In this document: positions 41,611 to 50,326 of the stretch, one piece after another
Layout: every line of letters begins with the position of its first letter
Numbering within the stretch: position 1 is the stretch's first letter
Assembly (NCBI RefSeq): GCF_000719705.1
Contig: NZ_JOHO01000050.1
Coordinates: forward strand, 1 to 55,428
DNA from: Streptomyces sp. NRRL S-350
GTDB taxonomy: Bacteria; Actinomycetota; Actinomycetes; Streptomycetales; Streptomycetaceae
DNA: 55,428 nt
Direction of reading: 5' to 3'
Translations under genes and position numbers: made by a program
Notes under the pieces: generated by a model
Told to the model about the DNA's origin: nothing
The model's input: only the letters and a program-made list of their open reading frames with translations
Databases searched by the model: none

Positions 41611-43014
41611 TCACCCCCGCTCACCGCTCACCGACTCGACCGCCGATCCGCCGGCCGCCCACACCCCCGTGCCCACGATCCCCGGCACCGTCAGGAGCGC
41701 CGCCCCCAGCACCAGCCAGGCGCACCCCGCACCAGGCACCGTCGGCACCACCGACCCGCGCACCGCCCGGCTGAACGCTCCCGAGGCCGCGGCTGCCACG
41801 GCCGCCCCCAGCAGGACGCCGATCACCGTGGTCAGGGCCGCCTCCACGGTGAGCATCCGCAGCAGTTGCCGTCGCGTCGATCCGACCAGCCGCAGCAGGG
41901 CGAACTCCCGGCGCCGGTCGGCCGTCAGCGCGACGAGGGTGTTGACGGTGGAGACCGCCGCGAAGCAGACCAGCAGGCCGAGCTCCGCCTGTCGCAGCCA
42001 GATGTCGCTCGCCTTGGTGACGCTGGTCGCGGCCCCCGTCGCCCGGGCCACCCGGTCGGCGGTGCTGGTCATGATCAGCATCGTGCCGGAGAGTCCGACG
42101 AGCAGCGCGACCGGCACCATCGCGGAGGAGAGCCGGGCCGCATAGCCACGCAGGTTGGCGTCCGCGAGCCAGCCCGCCCTCGGCGCGAGCAGCCGGACCG
42201 GCGCGCCGAGGACGGCGGCCGACCCCCGCGCCGCCAGGGGCCCGAGGAGCGCGACCGCTACCAGCAGCACGAGCGAGCCGAGCAGCGCCGCCTGCCCGGC
42301 CTTGTCCAGCTCGTCGGCCCGCCTGGTCGCAGCCAGCCGCAGCAGCAGGACCCCGCCCGCCAGAACCGCGAGCCCGCTCAGCAGCCGCAGCGCGGCCCAC
42401 CCCCGTGGGCCGCCCGCCGCCCCCTCGGCCAGGGCGACGGCCGGGGCGGGCCGGGTGACCCGCCAGGACGACGCTGCGGTGGCCGCCAGGCCGACCAGCA
42501 GGGCCACGCCGAGCGCGACCAGCATCGGCACCGGTGTCCCGGATGTGCGCAGACCGGGCGCGGCCATCCCACGCCGCTGCAGGGCGGCGAGGAAGGCCCG
42601 GGCGGCGAGCAGCCCCGTCGCGCAGCCGGGTACGGCCGCCAGCAGGACGGTCGCCGCGACCTGGGCGCGTACGACGCGCCGCACCTGGCGGGGCGTCGCC
42701 GCGACGGTGCGCAGCAGGGCGAGGTCGCGGTGCTGCTGACGGAGGGTGAAACCGAGCGCGTTGACCACGACGAACAGCGCGACCAGGACGGCGATCTCGC
42801 CGAACGCCGCCGCGATCACCATCACGCCCGGGCCGGCCACCGGTGCCCGGGCCACCGCGCTGGGCGCCGTCGCCTGCGCCGCGACCAGCGAGCCGAACAG
42901 CGTCACGGCCGCCATCTGCAGGAACAGTGCCGCGGCCAGTCCGGCGAAGGCCGCCGGCCGGCGCCGGATCTGCCCCACGGACAGGGCGAGGACCGGACTG
43001 CCCATCGTGCTCAC
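41611..43014 (-). CDS. ABC transporter permease (FtsX-like)
   Basis: 467 residues from a GTG overlapping the ATPase stop (GTGA). It has hydrophobic segments in two FtsX/MacB-like halves: AGLAAALFLQMAAVTLFGS, EIAVLVALFVVVNALGFTLRQQHRDLALLRTVAATPRQV near 75-110, and MVPVALLVGLSGTMLIM, VCFAAVSTVNTLVALTADRRREFALLRLVGSTRRQL. The repeated 'RxxxLALLRxxGAxxxQ' segments are the coupling loops of this family. With the ATPase it probably exports a peptide or lipid-like molecule, often under two-component control. Confidence 0.87.
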   Translation of the reverse strand: MSTMGSPVLALSVGQIRRRPAAFAGLAAALFLQMAAVTLFGSLVAAQATAPSAVARAPVAGPGVMVIAAAFGEIAVLVALFVVVNALGFTLRQQHRDLALLRTVAATPRQVRRVVRAQVAATVLLAAVPGCATGLLAARAFLAALQRRGMAAPGLRTSGTPVPMLVALGVALLVGLAATAASSWRVTRPAPAVALAEGAAGGPRGWAALRLLSGLAVLAGGVLLLRLAATRRADELDKAGQAALLGSLVLLVAVALLGPLAARGSAAVLGAPVRLLAPRAGWLADANLRGYAARLSSAMVPVALLVGLSGTMLIMTSTADRVARATGAATSVTKASDIWLRQAELGLLVCFAAVSTVNTLVALTADRRREFALLRLVGSTRRQLLRMLTVEAALTTVIGVLLGAAVAAAASGAFSRAVRGSVVPTVPGAGCAWLVLGAALLTVPGIVGTGVWAAGGSAVESVSGERG

Positions 43015-43793
43015 CCGCCCATCCGGCTCAGCCTCGCAGCGACCTGCGAGGCGGTGGGCGCGACCAGCTCGTCCACCAGCAGCCCGTCCGCGAGCAGCAG
43101 CACCCGGTCCGCGTACCCGGCGGCCACCGGGTCGTGGGTGACCATCACGCAGGTCTGCCCCTCCGCGTCGACGCCCGCGCGCAGGAGGTCGAGGATGTCG
43201 TGGCCGGTGGCCCGGTCCAGTGCGCCGGTGGGCTCGTCGGCGAACAGCACCTCCGGCCGGGCAACGAGTGCCCGGGCGATCGCCACCCGCTGCTGCTGGC
43301 CACCGGACAGCTGCCCGGGCCGGTGTCGTTCGCGCCCGGCGAGCCCGACCCGGGCCAGCGCCTCCCGTACCCGGGCCCGCTCCGGCGGCTGCCCGGCCAG
43401 CCGACCGGGCAGCTCGACGTTCTGGGCGACGGTCATCGCCGGCATCAGGTTGAAGGCCTGGAACACGAAGCCCACCCGGGTGCTGCGCAGTCGCGCCAGC
43501 CGCCGTTCGGGCAGCCCGGACACCTCCGTGTCGCCCCATCGGACGGTGCCCCGGGTGGGCCGGTCCATCCCGGCGAGGCAGTGCAGCAGGGTGGTCTTGC
43601 CCGACCCGGAGGGCCCCATCACCGCCGTGAACGTCCCCGGCGCGAAGGCCACGGACACCCCGCGCAGCGCCCGGACGGCCGCCGTGCCGCGCCCGTACTC
43701 GCGGTGCAGCCCCTCCCCGCTCAGGGCCGTGCCCGTCACCCCGTACCGCGCCGCCGGGGTTGCGGCTGTCGTCATCCCGTTCATGCCCTCCAT
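43011..43793 (-). CDS. ABC transporter ATP-binding protein
   Basis: 260 residues (ATG 43793; later ATGs at 43784 and 43775 are possible). Walker A GPSGSGKTT near 60, Q-loop FVFQAFNLMPAMTV, signature LSGGQQQRVAIARAL, Walker B VLFADEPTGALD and the switch His in MVTHDP. This is the MacB/LolD-type subfamily that pairs with FtsX-like permeases. It is the first gene of the leftward operon ATPase-permease-kinase and lies behind a palindromic operator. Confidence 0.92.
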   Translation of the reverse strand: MEGMNGMTTAATPAARYGVTGTALSGEGLHREYGRGTAAVRALRGVSVAFAPGTFTAVMGPSGSGKTTLLHCLAGMDRPTRGTVRWGDTEVSGLPERRLARLRSTRVGFVFQAFNLMPAMTVAQNVELPGRLAGQPPERARVREALARVGLAGRERHRPGQLSGGQQQRVAIARALVARPEVLFADEPTGALDRATGHDILDLLRAGVDAEGQTCVMVTHDPVAAGYADRVLLLADGLLVDELVAPTASQVAARLSRMGG

Positions 43794-43834
43794 GCTGGGC
43801 GTCCGGAGCGGCGGGATCGATTGTGCTGGCCCCC

Positions 43835-43861
43835 GTATTTAGGGTTCGGAAAACCGAACCC
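43835..43861. promoter_or_regulatory. Perfect 8-bp palindrome at the ABC transporter promoter
   Basis: GGGTTCGG-AAAA-CCGAACCC, 43842-43861. Immediately beside it TATTTA (43836-43841; TAAATA on the minus strand) is a plausible -10 hexamer for the transporter operon. The core CGG-A4-CCG recurs at 44027-44036, ahead of the rightward gene. Confidence 0.68.
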
Positions 43862-44026
43862 CGCAGGTGGTGCTGCACCCCCTCGGCCGGGTTGCGGCAC
43901 CGCCAGGACCGGATTCACCCCGCGACACGTCCGCGCCGGACGCCCGCCACCCGCCACCCGCCCACCAGCCACCCGCCACACCCTTGCCGGGCGGTTCCCA
44001 GGCCCGCCGTCAGATTTCCAACCTGC

Positions 44027-44036
44027 CGGTTTTCCG
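44027..44036. promoter_or_regulatory. Second copy of the CGG-A4/T4-CCG core
   Basis: CGGTTTTCCG, the reverse complement of the core at 43847-43856, lies 44 bases before the GTG of the rightward gene. The two copies are 180 bases apart in the divergent promoter region. Confidence 0.5.
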
Positions 44037-44080
44037 ACCCCGGCCTCCCCTCCGCCCGGCTCACGAGGAATCATGATCGG

Positions 44081-44677
44081 GTGACCATCGACCTGCTGCC
44101 CGGCCACGGCGTCCGTCTGCCTGCCCCGCTGCCCGAACTGCGGTTCGGCCTCACCGAGGCAGCGGTGCGCGGACTGCTCGCCCCGCACGGCGAGTTGCTG
44201 CCCGACGGCGTGCAGAACACCTTCGTCTGTGGTTGCCGTTGGGCGCTGGCCCTCCAACTGCCCGGCGTCAGTGTCACCCTGTGCGCGGACGACCACGACC
44301 GGTTCCGGAGCGTCACGGTGGTCCGCAACCCGAGCGACGACCGGCCCGCCTGTCCGGTCGGCTACCACGGGATCGACCTGCTCGGCTGGCCCGCGCACGA
44401 ACTGGTCGAGGCCCTGCGCGCCCAGGGCCTCCCGGTGCCCGATCCCACCCACAGCACCCTCCGCTACGACTCGCTGTACCTCTACCGCCGACCCGCCGCG
44501 TCGGCCCCCTCGCGGTCCCCGCGCCCGTCGCGGTCCTCGCGGTCCTCGCGCCCGGCTCGAAAGCCGCGCCACGAAGGGCCGTTCACCTTCGACGTCGTCT
44601 CCCACTCCGCCCCCGCCCAGGACTCCGAGGTCGCCCAGCACGCCGAGGGTGCCGAGGGTGCCGAGGCCGCCCAATGA
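44081..44677 (+). CDS. Conserved hypothetical protein
   Basis: 198 residues from GTG 44081 (an upstream ATG at 44073 runs into a stop). LRFGLTEAAVRGLLAPHGEL, FVCGCRWALALQLPGVSVTLCADDHDRFRSVTV and GIDLLGWPAHELVEALRAQG form a compact N-terminal domain of about 130 residues. A Ser/Arg/Pro-rich segment (SRSPRPSRSSRSSRPARK) and an acidic repeat tail (AEGAEGAEAAQ) follow. No family is recognised with certainty. ATGA overlap with the DUF1963 gene shows they are co-translated. Confidence 0.7.
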   Translation: MTIDLLPGHGVRLPAPLPELRFGLTEAAVRGLLAPHGELLPDGVQNTFVCGCRWALALQLPGVSVTLCADDHDRFRSVTVVRNPSDDRPACPVGYHGIDLLGWPAHELVEALRAQGLPVPDPTHSTLRYDSLYLYRRPAASAPSRSPRPSRSSRSSRPARKPRHEGPFTFDVVSHSAPAQDSEVAQHAEGAEGAEAAQ

Positions 44678-45420
44678 CGCCCCGGGCACCGCGGATCCCG
44701 CAGCCGACCGGCACCGCCACCGGTCCGCACGACGCCGCTTTCCTCCCCCGTCTGCGCCTCTCCCCCCGCCCGGCCCGGTGCCCGGTCACGGCGCCGGTCC
44801 CCAAGCTCGGCGGCGAGCCCTGCTGGCTGGCCGAGCCCTCCTGGCCGCTGTCGCCCACCACCGGTCAACCCCTGGTCTTCATCGGCCAGTTCCCCGTACC
44901 GGGGGCCGAGGTGCGACTCGCCTACCTCTTCCTCGACCCGGCCGACGGCCCCATGGGCGGCCCCGACCCGGAGGCGGGCGACGCCGTGCTGCTCGTCCAA
45001 CCGGGCGGCCGGATCCCGCCCTTCGCCGTCATCGGGCCGGCCGGTACCCGGGGCCGCACGCTCTGGCGCCTCGGGCCCGATGGTGCGCAGACCCCGGTCG
45101 AGTACCTCCTCGACGTGCTGCCCCTCCCGGGCGAGGTCGACCGGTCGATGGACGAACGGGCGGCCTTCCAGAGGCACTGGCGCGGCGAGGGCCCGGAGGT
45201 CCGCTTCCCGGACGGTCCGCACGTCCACGACCACCTCGGCGGCAGCCCGTCCTTCCCGAGCGGCCGGGCCGGGGTTCCCGCGCCCTGGCAGTACTTCTTC
45301 GCCCTCGCCGGCGCCCAGGACGAGGACGAGCCGTACTTCCTCGACTTCGGCTACGGCGACGGGTTCGCCTTCCTCAGCCCGGACGGTCTGGAGGGCCGCT
45401 TCTACCGGGAAACGCCGTGA
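44674..45420 (+). CDS. DUF1963-family protein
   Basis: 248 residues. PVPKLGGEPCWLAEPSWPLSPTTGQPLVFIGQF is the opening of DUF1963 (YwqG-like) proteins, followed by EVRLAYLFLDPAD, and LDFGYGDGFAFLSPDGLEGRF near the end. The biochemical role is unknown; relatives are found near polymorphic toxin loci as possible immunity proteins, but no toxin gene is seen here. Start ATG overlaps the previous stop (ATGA). Confidence 0.8.
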   Translation: MTPRAPRIPQPTGTATGPHDAAFLPRLRLSPRPARCPVTAPVPKLGGEPCWLAEPSWPLSPTTGQPLVFIGQFPVPGAEVRLAYLFLDPADGPMGGPDPEAGDAVLLVQPGGRIPPFAVIGPAGTRGRTLWRLGPDGAQTPVEYLLDVLPLPGEVDRSMDERAAFQRHWRGEGPEVRFPDGPHVHDHLGGSPSFPSGRAGVPAPWQYFFALAGAQDEDEPYFLDFGYGDGFAFLSPDGLEGRFYRETP

Positions 45421-45461
45421 CCGCCACCGTCCCAACCACCTTCTCACCCAAGGGAGTCACC

Positions 45462-46493
45462 ATGACCACCGTCCCCGAGCCCACCGTCCCCGAGGCCACC
45501 ACCACCGAGGCCACCGAGCCCGCCACCATCCAGGCCACCGCCTCCGAGCCCACCGCCACCCGGAGCACCGCCCCCGAGCCCGCCACCACCGAGGCCACCG
45601 GCTCCGAGCCCACCAACCCCCTGACCGTCGCCGTCCTCGGGCCGGGCGGCGTCGGCGGACTGATCGGCGGGCTGCTCGCCCGGGCCGGCCACCGCGTCGT
45701 CTGCCTGGCCGGCGCGGAGACCGCCGCCGCCATCGCCCGGGACGGACTGCACGTACGAAGCGCCCAGTTCGGCGAGTTCACCGCGCGGGTCGAGGCCGCC
45801 ACCGAGCTGCGCGAGCCCGTCGACGCCGTCTTCGTGACCGTCAAGGAGACGGCACTGGCCTCCGCACTCGACCGGTTGCCCGCGCAGGCCGTGGGCGCCG
45901 GGATCGTGGTGCCGCTGCTCAACGGCCTGGACCACATGGCGCTGCTGCGCGACCGCTACCCGGCCGCCCGGGTCGTGGCGGGCACGATCCGGGTCGAGGC
46001 CACCCGGACAGCGCCCGGGCGGATCGAACACGGCAGTCCGTTCGCCATCGTCGAACTCGCCACCGTCGAAGACGAGTTCGCCGCACAGCTGCGGCACGCA
46101 GGGCTGGACGTGACGCTGCGCGACGACGAGACGGCGATGCTGTGGAGCAAGCTGTCCTTCCTCGCCCCGTTCGCGCTGCTCACCACCCGCCACGCGAGCG
46201 GGATCGGCACCGTGCGGACCGAGCACCGGGCCGAACTCCTCGCGGTGCTGGACGAGATCACCGCGGTCACCCGGGCGGTCGGGGCACCGGCCGACGCCGA
46301 GGCCCTGCTCGCCTCCTTCGACCGGATCCCCGGGACGATGAAGTCCTCGATGCAGCGCGACGTGGAAGCCGGCCGCCCGACCGAGCTCGACGCCATCGGC
46401 GGTGCCGTGCTGCGGGCCGCCGACGTCCACGGGGTGGCCGTCCCGACGCTCACCGCCCTGGTGGGCGAGCTCTCGGACTCCGCCGGGCGGTGA
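45462..46493 (+). CDS. Ketopantoate reductase-like (ApbA/PanE) NADPH enzyme
   Basis: 343 residues; AAGGGAG precedes ATG 45462. The first 50 residues are a Thr/Glu/Pro repeat region (VPEATTTEATEPATI, TAPEPATTEATG) not found in ordinary PanE. Then LTVAVLGPGGVGGLIGGLLARAG starts a Rossmann fold, with FVTVKETAL, VVPLLNGLDHM and RIEHGSPF, and the C-terminal helical domain with LWSKLSFLAPFALLT, containing the conserved catalytic Lys, and STEL-like RPTELDAIGGAV. It reduces a 2-oxo acid. The low-complexity head is written in CACC/GAGC repeats. Confidence 0.85.
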   Translation: MTTVPEPTVPEATTTEATEPATIQATASEPTATRSTAPEPATTEATGSEPTNPLTVAVLGPGGVGGLIGGLLARAGHRVVCLAGAETAAAIARDGLHVRSAQFGEFTARVEAATELREPVDAVFVTVKETALASALDRLPAQAVGAGIVVPLLNGLDHMALLRDRYPAARVVAGTIRVEATRTAPGRIEHGSPFAIVELATVEDEFAAQLRHAGLDVTLRDDETAMLWSKLSFLAPFALLTTRHASGIGTVRTEHRAELLAVLDEITAVTRAVGAPADAEALLASFDRIPGTMKSSMQRDVEAGRPTELDAIGGAVLRAADVHGVAVPTLTALVGELSDSAGR

Positions 46494-46532
46494 CGGTTGC
46501 CCTGGGCGTCACCTCGGGGTAGGAATCCTGGG

Positions 46533-47171
46533 GTGACGCCTTCCGACCACCACAGCGACCCCGCAGGGGTCCGCATCGAGGCCTTCCTCCACGCCCACGA
46601 GGCCGACCGGATCCCGCACCCGGGCGGCACGCTGCTGGCACACCTCCGGCGGGTCGCGGCCCTGCTGGCGGACTGGGGCTGCGACCCCGCCGTCCAGGCC
46701 GCCGGCCTCTGCCACGCCGCGTACGGGACCGACGGGTTCGACCGCACCCTGCTGTCACCCGACCGGCGGGAGGAGCTGGCCGACCTCATCGGCCGACGCG
46801 CGGAGGCGCTCGTCCACCTGTACGCGAGCTGCGACCGGGCCGCCGTCTATCCGCGCCTCGGCGTGGAGCGGACGCCGGTCTTCCGCGACCGGTTCACCGG
46901 GGACGAGCGCACACCGACGGAGGAGGAACTGCGCGCCTTCCTCGCCATCACGGTCGCCAACGAGCTCGACGTCCTCGCTCACAACGCCGAGCTCGCCGCC
47001 CGCTACGGACCGGACCTGTACGGCCTGTTCGCCCGGGTCCGGAGCCTGCTGCCGCCGGCCGCCTGGCAGGCCTGCACCGACCTCCTCGGACCGAAGGCCG
47101 GTGGTCAGCACGGTCCTGACGCCCAATCACATGTGAAGAAGGGGACCGGCCCGGGGCGGGAGCGGGCCTAA
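46533..47171 (+). CDS. DUF6817 (HD-like) protein
   Basis: 212 residues from GTG 46533. RIPHPGGTLLAHLRRVAALLADWGCDPAVQAAGLCHAAYGTDGF carries the conserved histidines of the DUF6817/HD-like group, and LAITVANELDVLAH continues the helical bundle. Metal-dependent hydrolysis is possible but not shown. The stop overlaps the end of the convergent VOC gene by four bases. Confidence 0.75.
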   Translation: MTPSDHHSDPAGVRIEAFLHAHEADRIPHPGGTLLAHLRRVAALLADWGCDPAVQAAGLCHAAYGTDGFDRTLLSPDRREELADLIGRRAEALVHLYASCDRAAVYPRLGVERTPVFRDRFTGDERTPTEEELRAFLAITVANELDVLAHNAELAARYGPDLYGLFARVRSLLPPAAWQACTDLLGPKAGGQHGPDAQSHVKKGTGPGRERA

Positions 47172-47905
47172 CGGGGGCTGAGCAGGCAGAACTCGTTGCC
47201 CTCCGGGTCGGTCAGGATCCGCCACGAGATGGCGGACTGGTCGATGCCCGGGTCGGAGGCGCCCAGAGCGCGCAGCCTGGCCTCCTCGGCTGCCGGGTCG
47301 TCGCCGCGGTAGGGGCTGATGTCCAGGTGGACGCGGTTCCAGACGCTCTTGGTGTCGGGGGTGCGGACGAACTCCAGGTAGGGGCCGACGCCTTGGGCGG
47401 AACGCATGGTCGCGTGGTCGTCGGCGACCTCGTGCACCGTCCAGTCCGTCGCCCCGCCCCAGAACCGGGCCATCGCCCGCGGGTCGGTGCAGTCGACCAC
47501 CACCGCGGCGATCGGCCCGGTGTCCCGGTAGATCTCCCGGGGCTCCAGGACGCAGAACTCGTTGCCTTCCGGGTCGGCCATGACCGTCCAGGGGACCTCG
47601 CCCTGGCCCACGTCGGCGAGCGTCGCCCCGAGGTCCTGCAGGCGTGCGACCAGCTGCGCCTGATGGGCCGTCGAGGTGGTGGCCAGGTCGAGGTGCACCC
47701 GGTTCTTCACCGTCTTGGGTTCCGGGCGGGCGACGAGGTCGATGCAGACGGCCGCGGGGTCGGGGTAGGCGAAGCCGACCGGTTCGAGGTTGGTCACGCC
47801 GGGGCCCTCGCTGTCGACACCCCAACCGAGGGCCTCCGCCCAGAACCGGCCGAGCGCGGCGTCGTCCTGGGCCTTCATGTTGATCTGCACGAGTCGTGTT
47901 GCCAT
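47168..47905 (-). CDS. Two-domain VOC (glyoxalase-like) protein
   Basis: 245 residues from ATG 47905. Two similar halves: VQINMKAQDDAALGRFWAEALGWGV ... VPWTVMADPEGNEFCVLEPRE, and AAVVVDCTDPRAMARFWGGATDW ... ISWRILTDPEGNEFCLLSPR. Each is a beta-alpha-beta3 VOC domain with the DPEGNEFC motif. Such proteins bind metals or ligands and include dioxygenases, isomerases and resistance proteins. The substrate is unknown. Confidence 0.87.
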   Translation of the reverse strand: MATRLVQINMKAQDDAALGRFWAEALGWGVDSEGPGVTNLEPVGFAYPDPAAVCIDLVARPEPKTVKNRVHLDLATTSTAHQAQLVARLQDLGATLADVGQGEVPWTVMADPEGNEFCVLEPREIYRDTGPIAAVVVDCTDPRAMARFWGGATDWTVHEVADDHATMRSAQGVGPYLEFVRTPDTKSVWNRVHLDISPYRGDDPAAEEARLRALGASDPGIDQSAISWRILTDPEGNEFCLLSPR

Positions 47906-47956
47906 GCCGTCGATCCTAGTTCCGGAGCCGGTGGTGACGATCACCGGACGTTCCGG

Positions 47957-48304
47957 TCAGTCGGCGGCGTGCTCGCCGGGTTCGCCCAGGTGCCAGATCT
48001 CGGCGAGTTCCGTCCACTGGCGGGAGTCGCCGCGGTCGGGCCAGGGCTCCTGACAGGGATCGGTGAGCTTCCACCACTCCTGGGTCACCGGGTCGGCCTC
48101 GAGGTCCGCCATGTCGGCGTCGAAGTCCTCGCCGTGGTACTCGAAGTAGGCGAACAGCACGTCGTCGTGGAGGTGGATGCTGTAGTTGCGGATCCGCGCC
48201 CGGTGGAGGGCCGCCTCGACTCCGGGCCAGACGGCGGAGTGGAGTGCGAGGTACTCCTCGCGGTGCTCGGGGCGGAGCCTGATGGTCTGGGCGAAGCGCC
48301 TCAT
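47957..48304 (-). CDS. rhaM: L-rhamnose mutarotase
   Basis: 115 residues. MRRFAQTIRLRPEHREEYLALHSAVWPGVEAALHRARIRNYSIHLHDDVLFAYFEYHGEDF and TDPCQEPWP are diagnostic of RhaM/RhaU, which interconverts alpha and beta L-rhamnopyranose. ATG overlaps the stop of the preceding gene (ATGA), so it is the last member of the sugar-uptake operon. This is the clue that the imported sugar contains L-rhamnose or a similar 6-deoxy sugar. Confidence 0.9.
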   Translation of the reverse strand: MRRFAQTIRLRPEHREEYLALHSAVWPGVEAALHRARIRNYSIHLHDDVLFAYFEYHGEDFDADMADLEADPVTQEWWKLTDPCQEPWPDRGDSRQWTELAEIWHLGEPGEHAAD

Positions 48305-50292
48305 GCGGATTCCTCCGGCGTCGCGGTGTTCGAGTCGTCGGCGAACGGCGAGCGGTAAGTGGGGGTACGGGTCCGGAGTGCGAGCCGGAGCGTCATCCGG
48401 ATCCGGGTGGAGGCGGGCAGCAGGACCGTCAGGTACGTGCCGTCGCAGGCCGCCTCCGCCTCGGCGACCACCGGTTCGGTGTGGCCGTAGTCGTACATGT
48501 CGCCGATCCAGCCGTCGTCCGTGCAGGTCGTGTACCGGACCGAACGGATGGTGTGCTCGGCGAGGGCGCCCGCCTGGACGATCACCGTCCGGTCTTCCTC
48601 GGGCGAGAGGTTGACCAGTTCGACGGTGGTCGCCCCGGGGTCGATGGAGGTGACCAGGGCGGCCACGTCCGGCGGCAGTCCCGCCCGACGGGCCCGGGCG
48701 TCGTGGTAGCGCAGCCGGGCCTGCTGGAGACCGCCGTTGTAGAGCACCTGGGGTGCGCCCCAGGTCAGCTGGACCAGGGCCTCGGTGGCGACCGGGTTGC
48801 ACTGCTGCCACACGTGGATGTCGGCCTCGGCCACCTCCAGGTCGCGGTAGCGGTCGATCCGCCGCAGGCGGTGGCGGACCTGGGCCTGGGCGGCGGCGAG
48901 GATCCGCTCGGGGTAGCCGGGGTCGTCGCCGGCGAGGAAGGCGAACCACGCCTTCTCGTGCCCGGACTCCTCCTTGGCCCGGAACGGCCGCACGGTGCGC
49001 CAGTCCAGGCCGTCCGCGTCGCGCAGCTTCTCGAGCCGGGCGCGGTCGGTGTCGGAGGCGGTGTGGTGCCACAGCGCCACGGGCACCGCCAGGGTGACCG
49101 GGTTGTAGTCGAACCAGCCGGAGTCGTTGCGCCGGATCGGGAGGTGGAGCGCCGGTTGGTCGGCGTCCGAGGCGAGTTCGACCGCCCACTTGGACCGGAG
49201 GCTGGAGTCCGCCTCGGTGAAGGGCATCAGCTCGGCCCGCGCGATGAGGGCGTCGAGCGAGGTCCCGACCATGGCGAGGTGGTCGTCCTCCCCGGTGGCC
49301 ACCGCCGCGGCGAGCGCCGCCACGCAGGCCGCGTGGCCGACGCTGTGCCAACCGTGCGGCCAGGACCAGCCGTAGTGGCCGCCGTACCACCGTCCTTCGA
49401 GCAGGCTGCCGACGACGCCGTCCGGGCCGACGTTGTCCGGGATGAGACCGCCGTTCGCCTCGGTGCGCTCCCGCCAGGCGCCGACGTAGTCGACGATCCA
49501 GTCGCGGTAGCGCTGGTCGCCGGACAGGATCCAGGCGTTGAGGACCAGTCCGGCCGCCGCGAGGTTGACCGCCGTGTCGCCGACGCCCATCCGCTCGCGC
49601 ATCTGGGTGCCGAGCCGAGGATCCGCGGCGAGCGGGTACGGGCCGTCCTGCGCCTCGGGGAGCCAGTCGAGCGGGAAGCCGTACGTGGCCGCCTCCTTCG
49701 GCAGCCACGGGTAGACCTCGCCGTCGGCCAGCCCCCGCCGGTCCGGATCGCTGCCGTTGTGCGGGCGGGTGATGATGCGGTGCTCGGCGTCGTAGTTCCC
49801 GTTGGCCGGGTCGACGTACAGATCGGCGAACCGCAGGGCGCGTTCGGACCAGCGGTCGGGGTCGGCCATGCACAGGAAGTAGAGCAGCAGCAGGCTCTCG
49901 CCCTGGTGGAACCAGTCGTAGCCGCGCTCGTACTCGTCGTGGAGCAGGCCCAGTTCGGTGAGGTGCCTGGTCACGCCCTCCCAGTGCTTCCCGCTGGCGG
50001 CCAGCAGGTCGTCGGCGCCGCCGAGCAGGTAGAGCTGTGGCCAGTTGAAGAACACCTCGTAGAAGTCGTCGACGCCGTCTCGGGTGGTCAGCCGGCCGGT
50101 GTAGTTCAGCCGGCCGTCGGGGCCGGTGAAGTCGCGGGCGAAGCGGCGCCAGCCGTGGTCGAGCAGGTCGAACAGCGCGCGCTGCGCCAGCGCCCAGCCT
50201 GGCGGTTCGAGCAGCGGTACCCGGGCCCGGATCTCGAGTGGGGGCGCTGCGGCGTCCTCGCCCGGGGAGGGGTCGGTGGAGCTGGGTGGCAT
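48301..50292 (-). CDS. Large unknown enzyme of the sugar operon, probably glycan-active
   Basis: 663 residues, no signal peptide. The first 420 residues are helical with aromatic-rich turns (FFNWPQLYLLGGADDLL, RGYDWFHQGESLLLLYFLC, WYGGHYGWSWPHGWHSVGHAA), as in (alpha/alpha)-barrel glycosidases and lyases. SGWFDYNPVTLAVPVALW and WQQCNPVATEALVQLTWG follow. The last 120 residues look like a beta-sandwich (VELVNLSPEEDRTVIVQAG). It lies between the permease genes and rhaM, so it probably processes the imported oligosaccharide in the cytoplasm. No CAZy family is assigned. Confidence 0.7.
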   Translation of the reverse strand: MPPSSTDPSPGEDAAAPPLEIRARVPLLEPPGWALAQRALFDLLDHGWRRFARDFTGPDGRLNYTGRLTTRDGVDDFYEVFFNWPQLYLLGGADDLLAASGKHWEGVTRHLTELGLLHDEYERGYDWFHQGESLLLLYFLCMADPDRWSERALRFADLYVDPANGNYDAEHRIITRPHNGSDPDRRGLADGEVYPWLPKEAATYGFPLDWLPEAQDGPYPLAADPRLGTQMRERMGVGDTAVNLAAAGLVLNAWILSGDQRYRDWIVDYVGAWRERTEANGGLIPDNVGPDGVVGSLLEGRWYGGHYGWSWPHGWHSVGHAACVAALAAAVATGEDDHLAMVGTSLDALIARAELMPFTEADSSLRSKWAVELASDADQPALHLPIRRNDSGWFDYNPVTLAVPVALWHHTASDTDRARLEKLRDADGLDWRTVRPFRAKEESGHEKAWFAFLAGDDPGYPERILAAAQAQVRHRLRRIDRYRDLEVAEADIHVWQQCNPVATEALVQLTWGAPQVLYNGGLQQARLRYHDARARRAGLPPDVAALVTSIDPGATTVELVNLSPEEDRTVIVQAGALAEHTIRSVRYTTCTDDGWIGDMYDYGHTEPVVAEAEAACDGTYLTVLLPASTRIRMTLRLALRTRTPTYRSPFADDSNTATPEESA

Positions 50293-50326
50293 GGGGGGTT
50301 CTCCGATCGGGGTGACGGCGGGGGCG

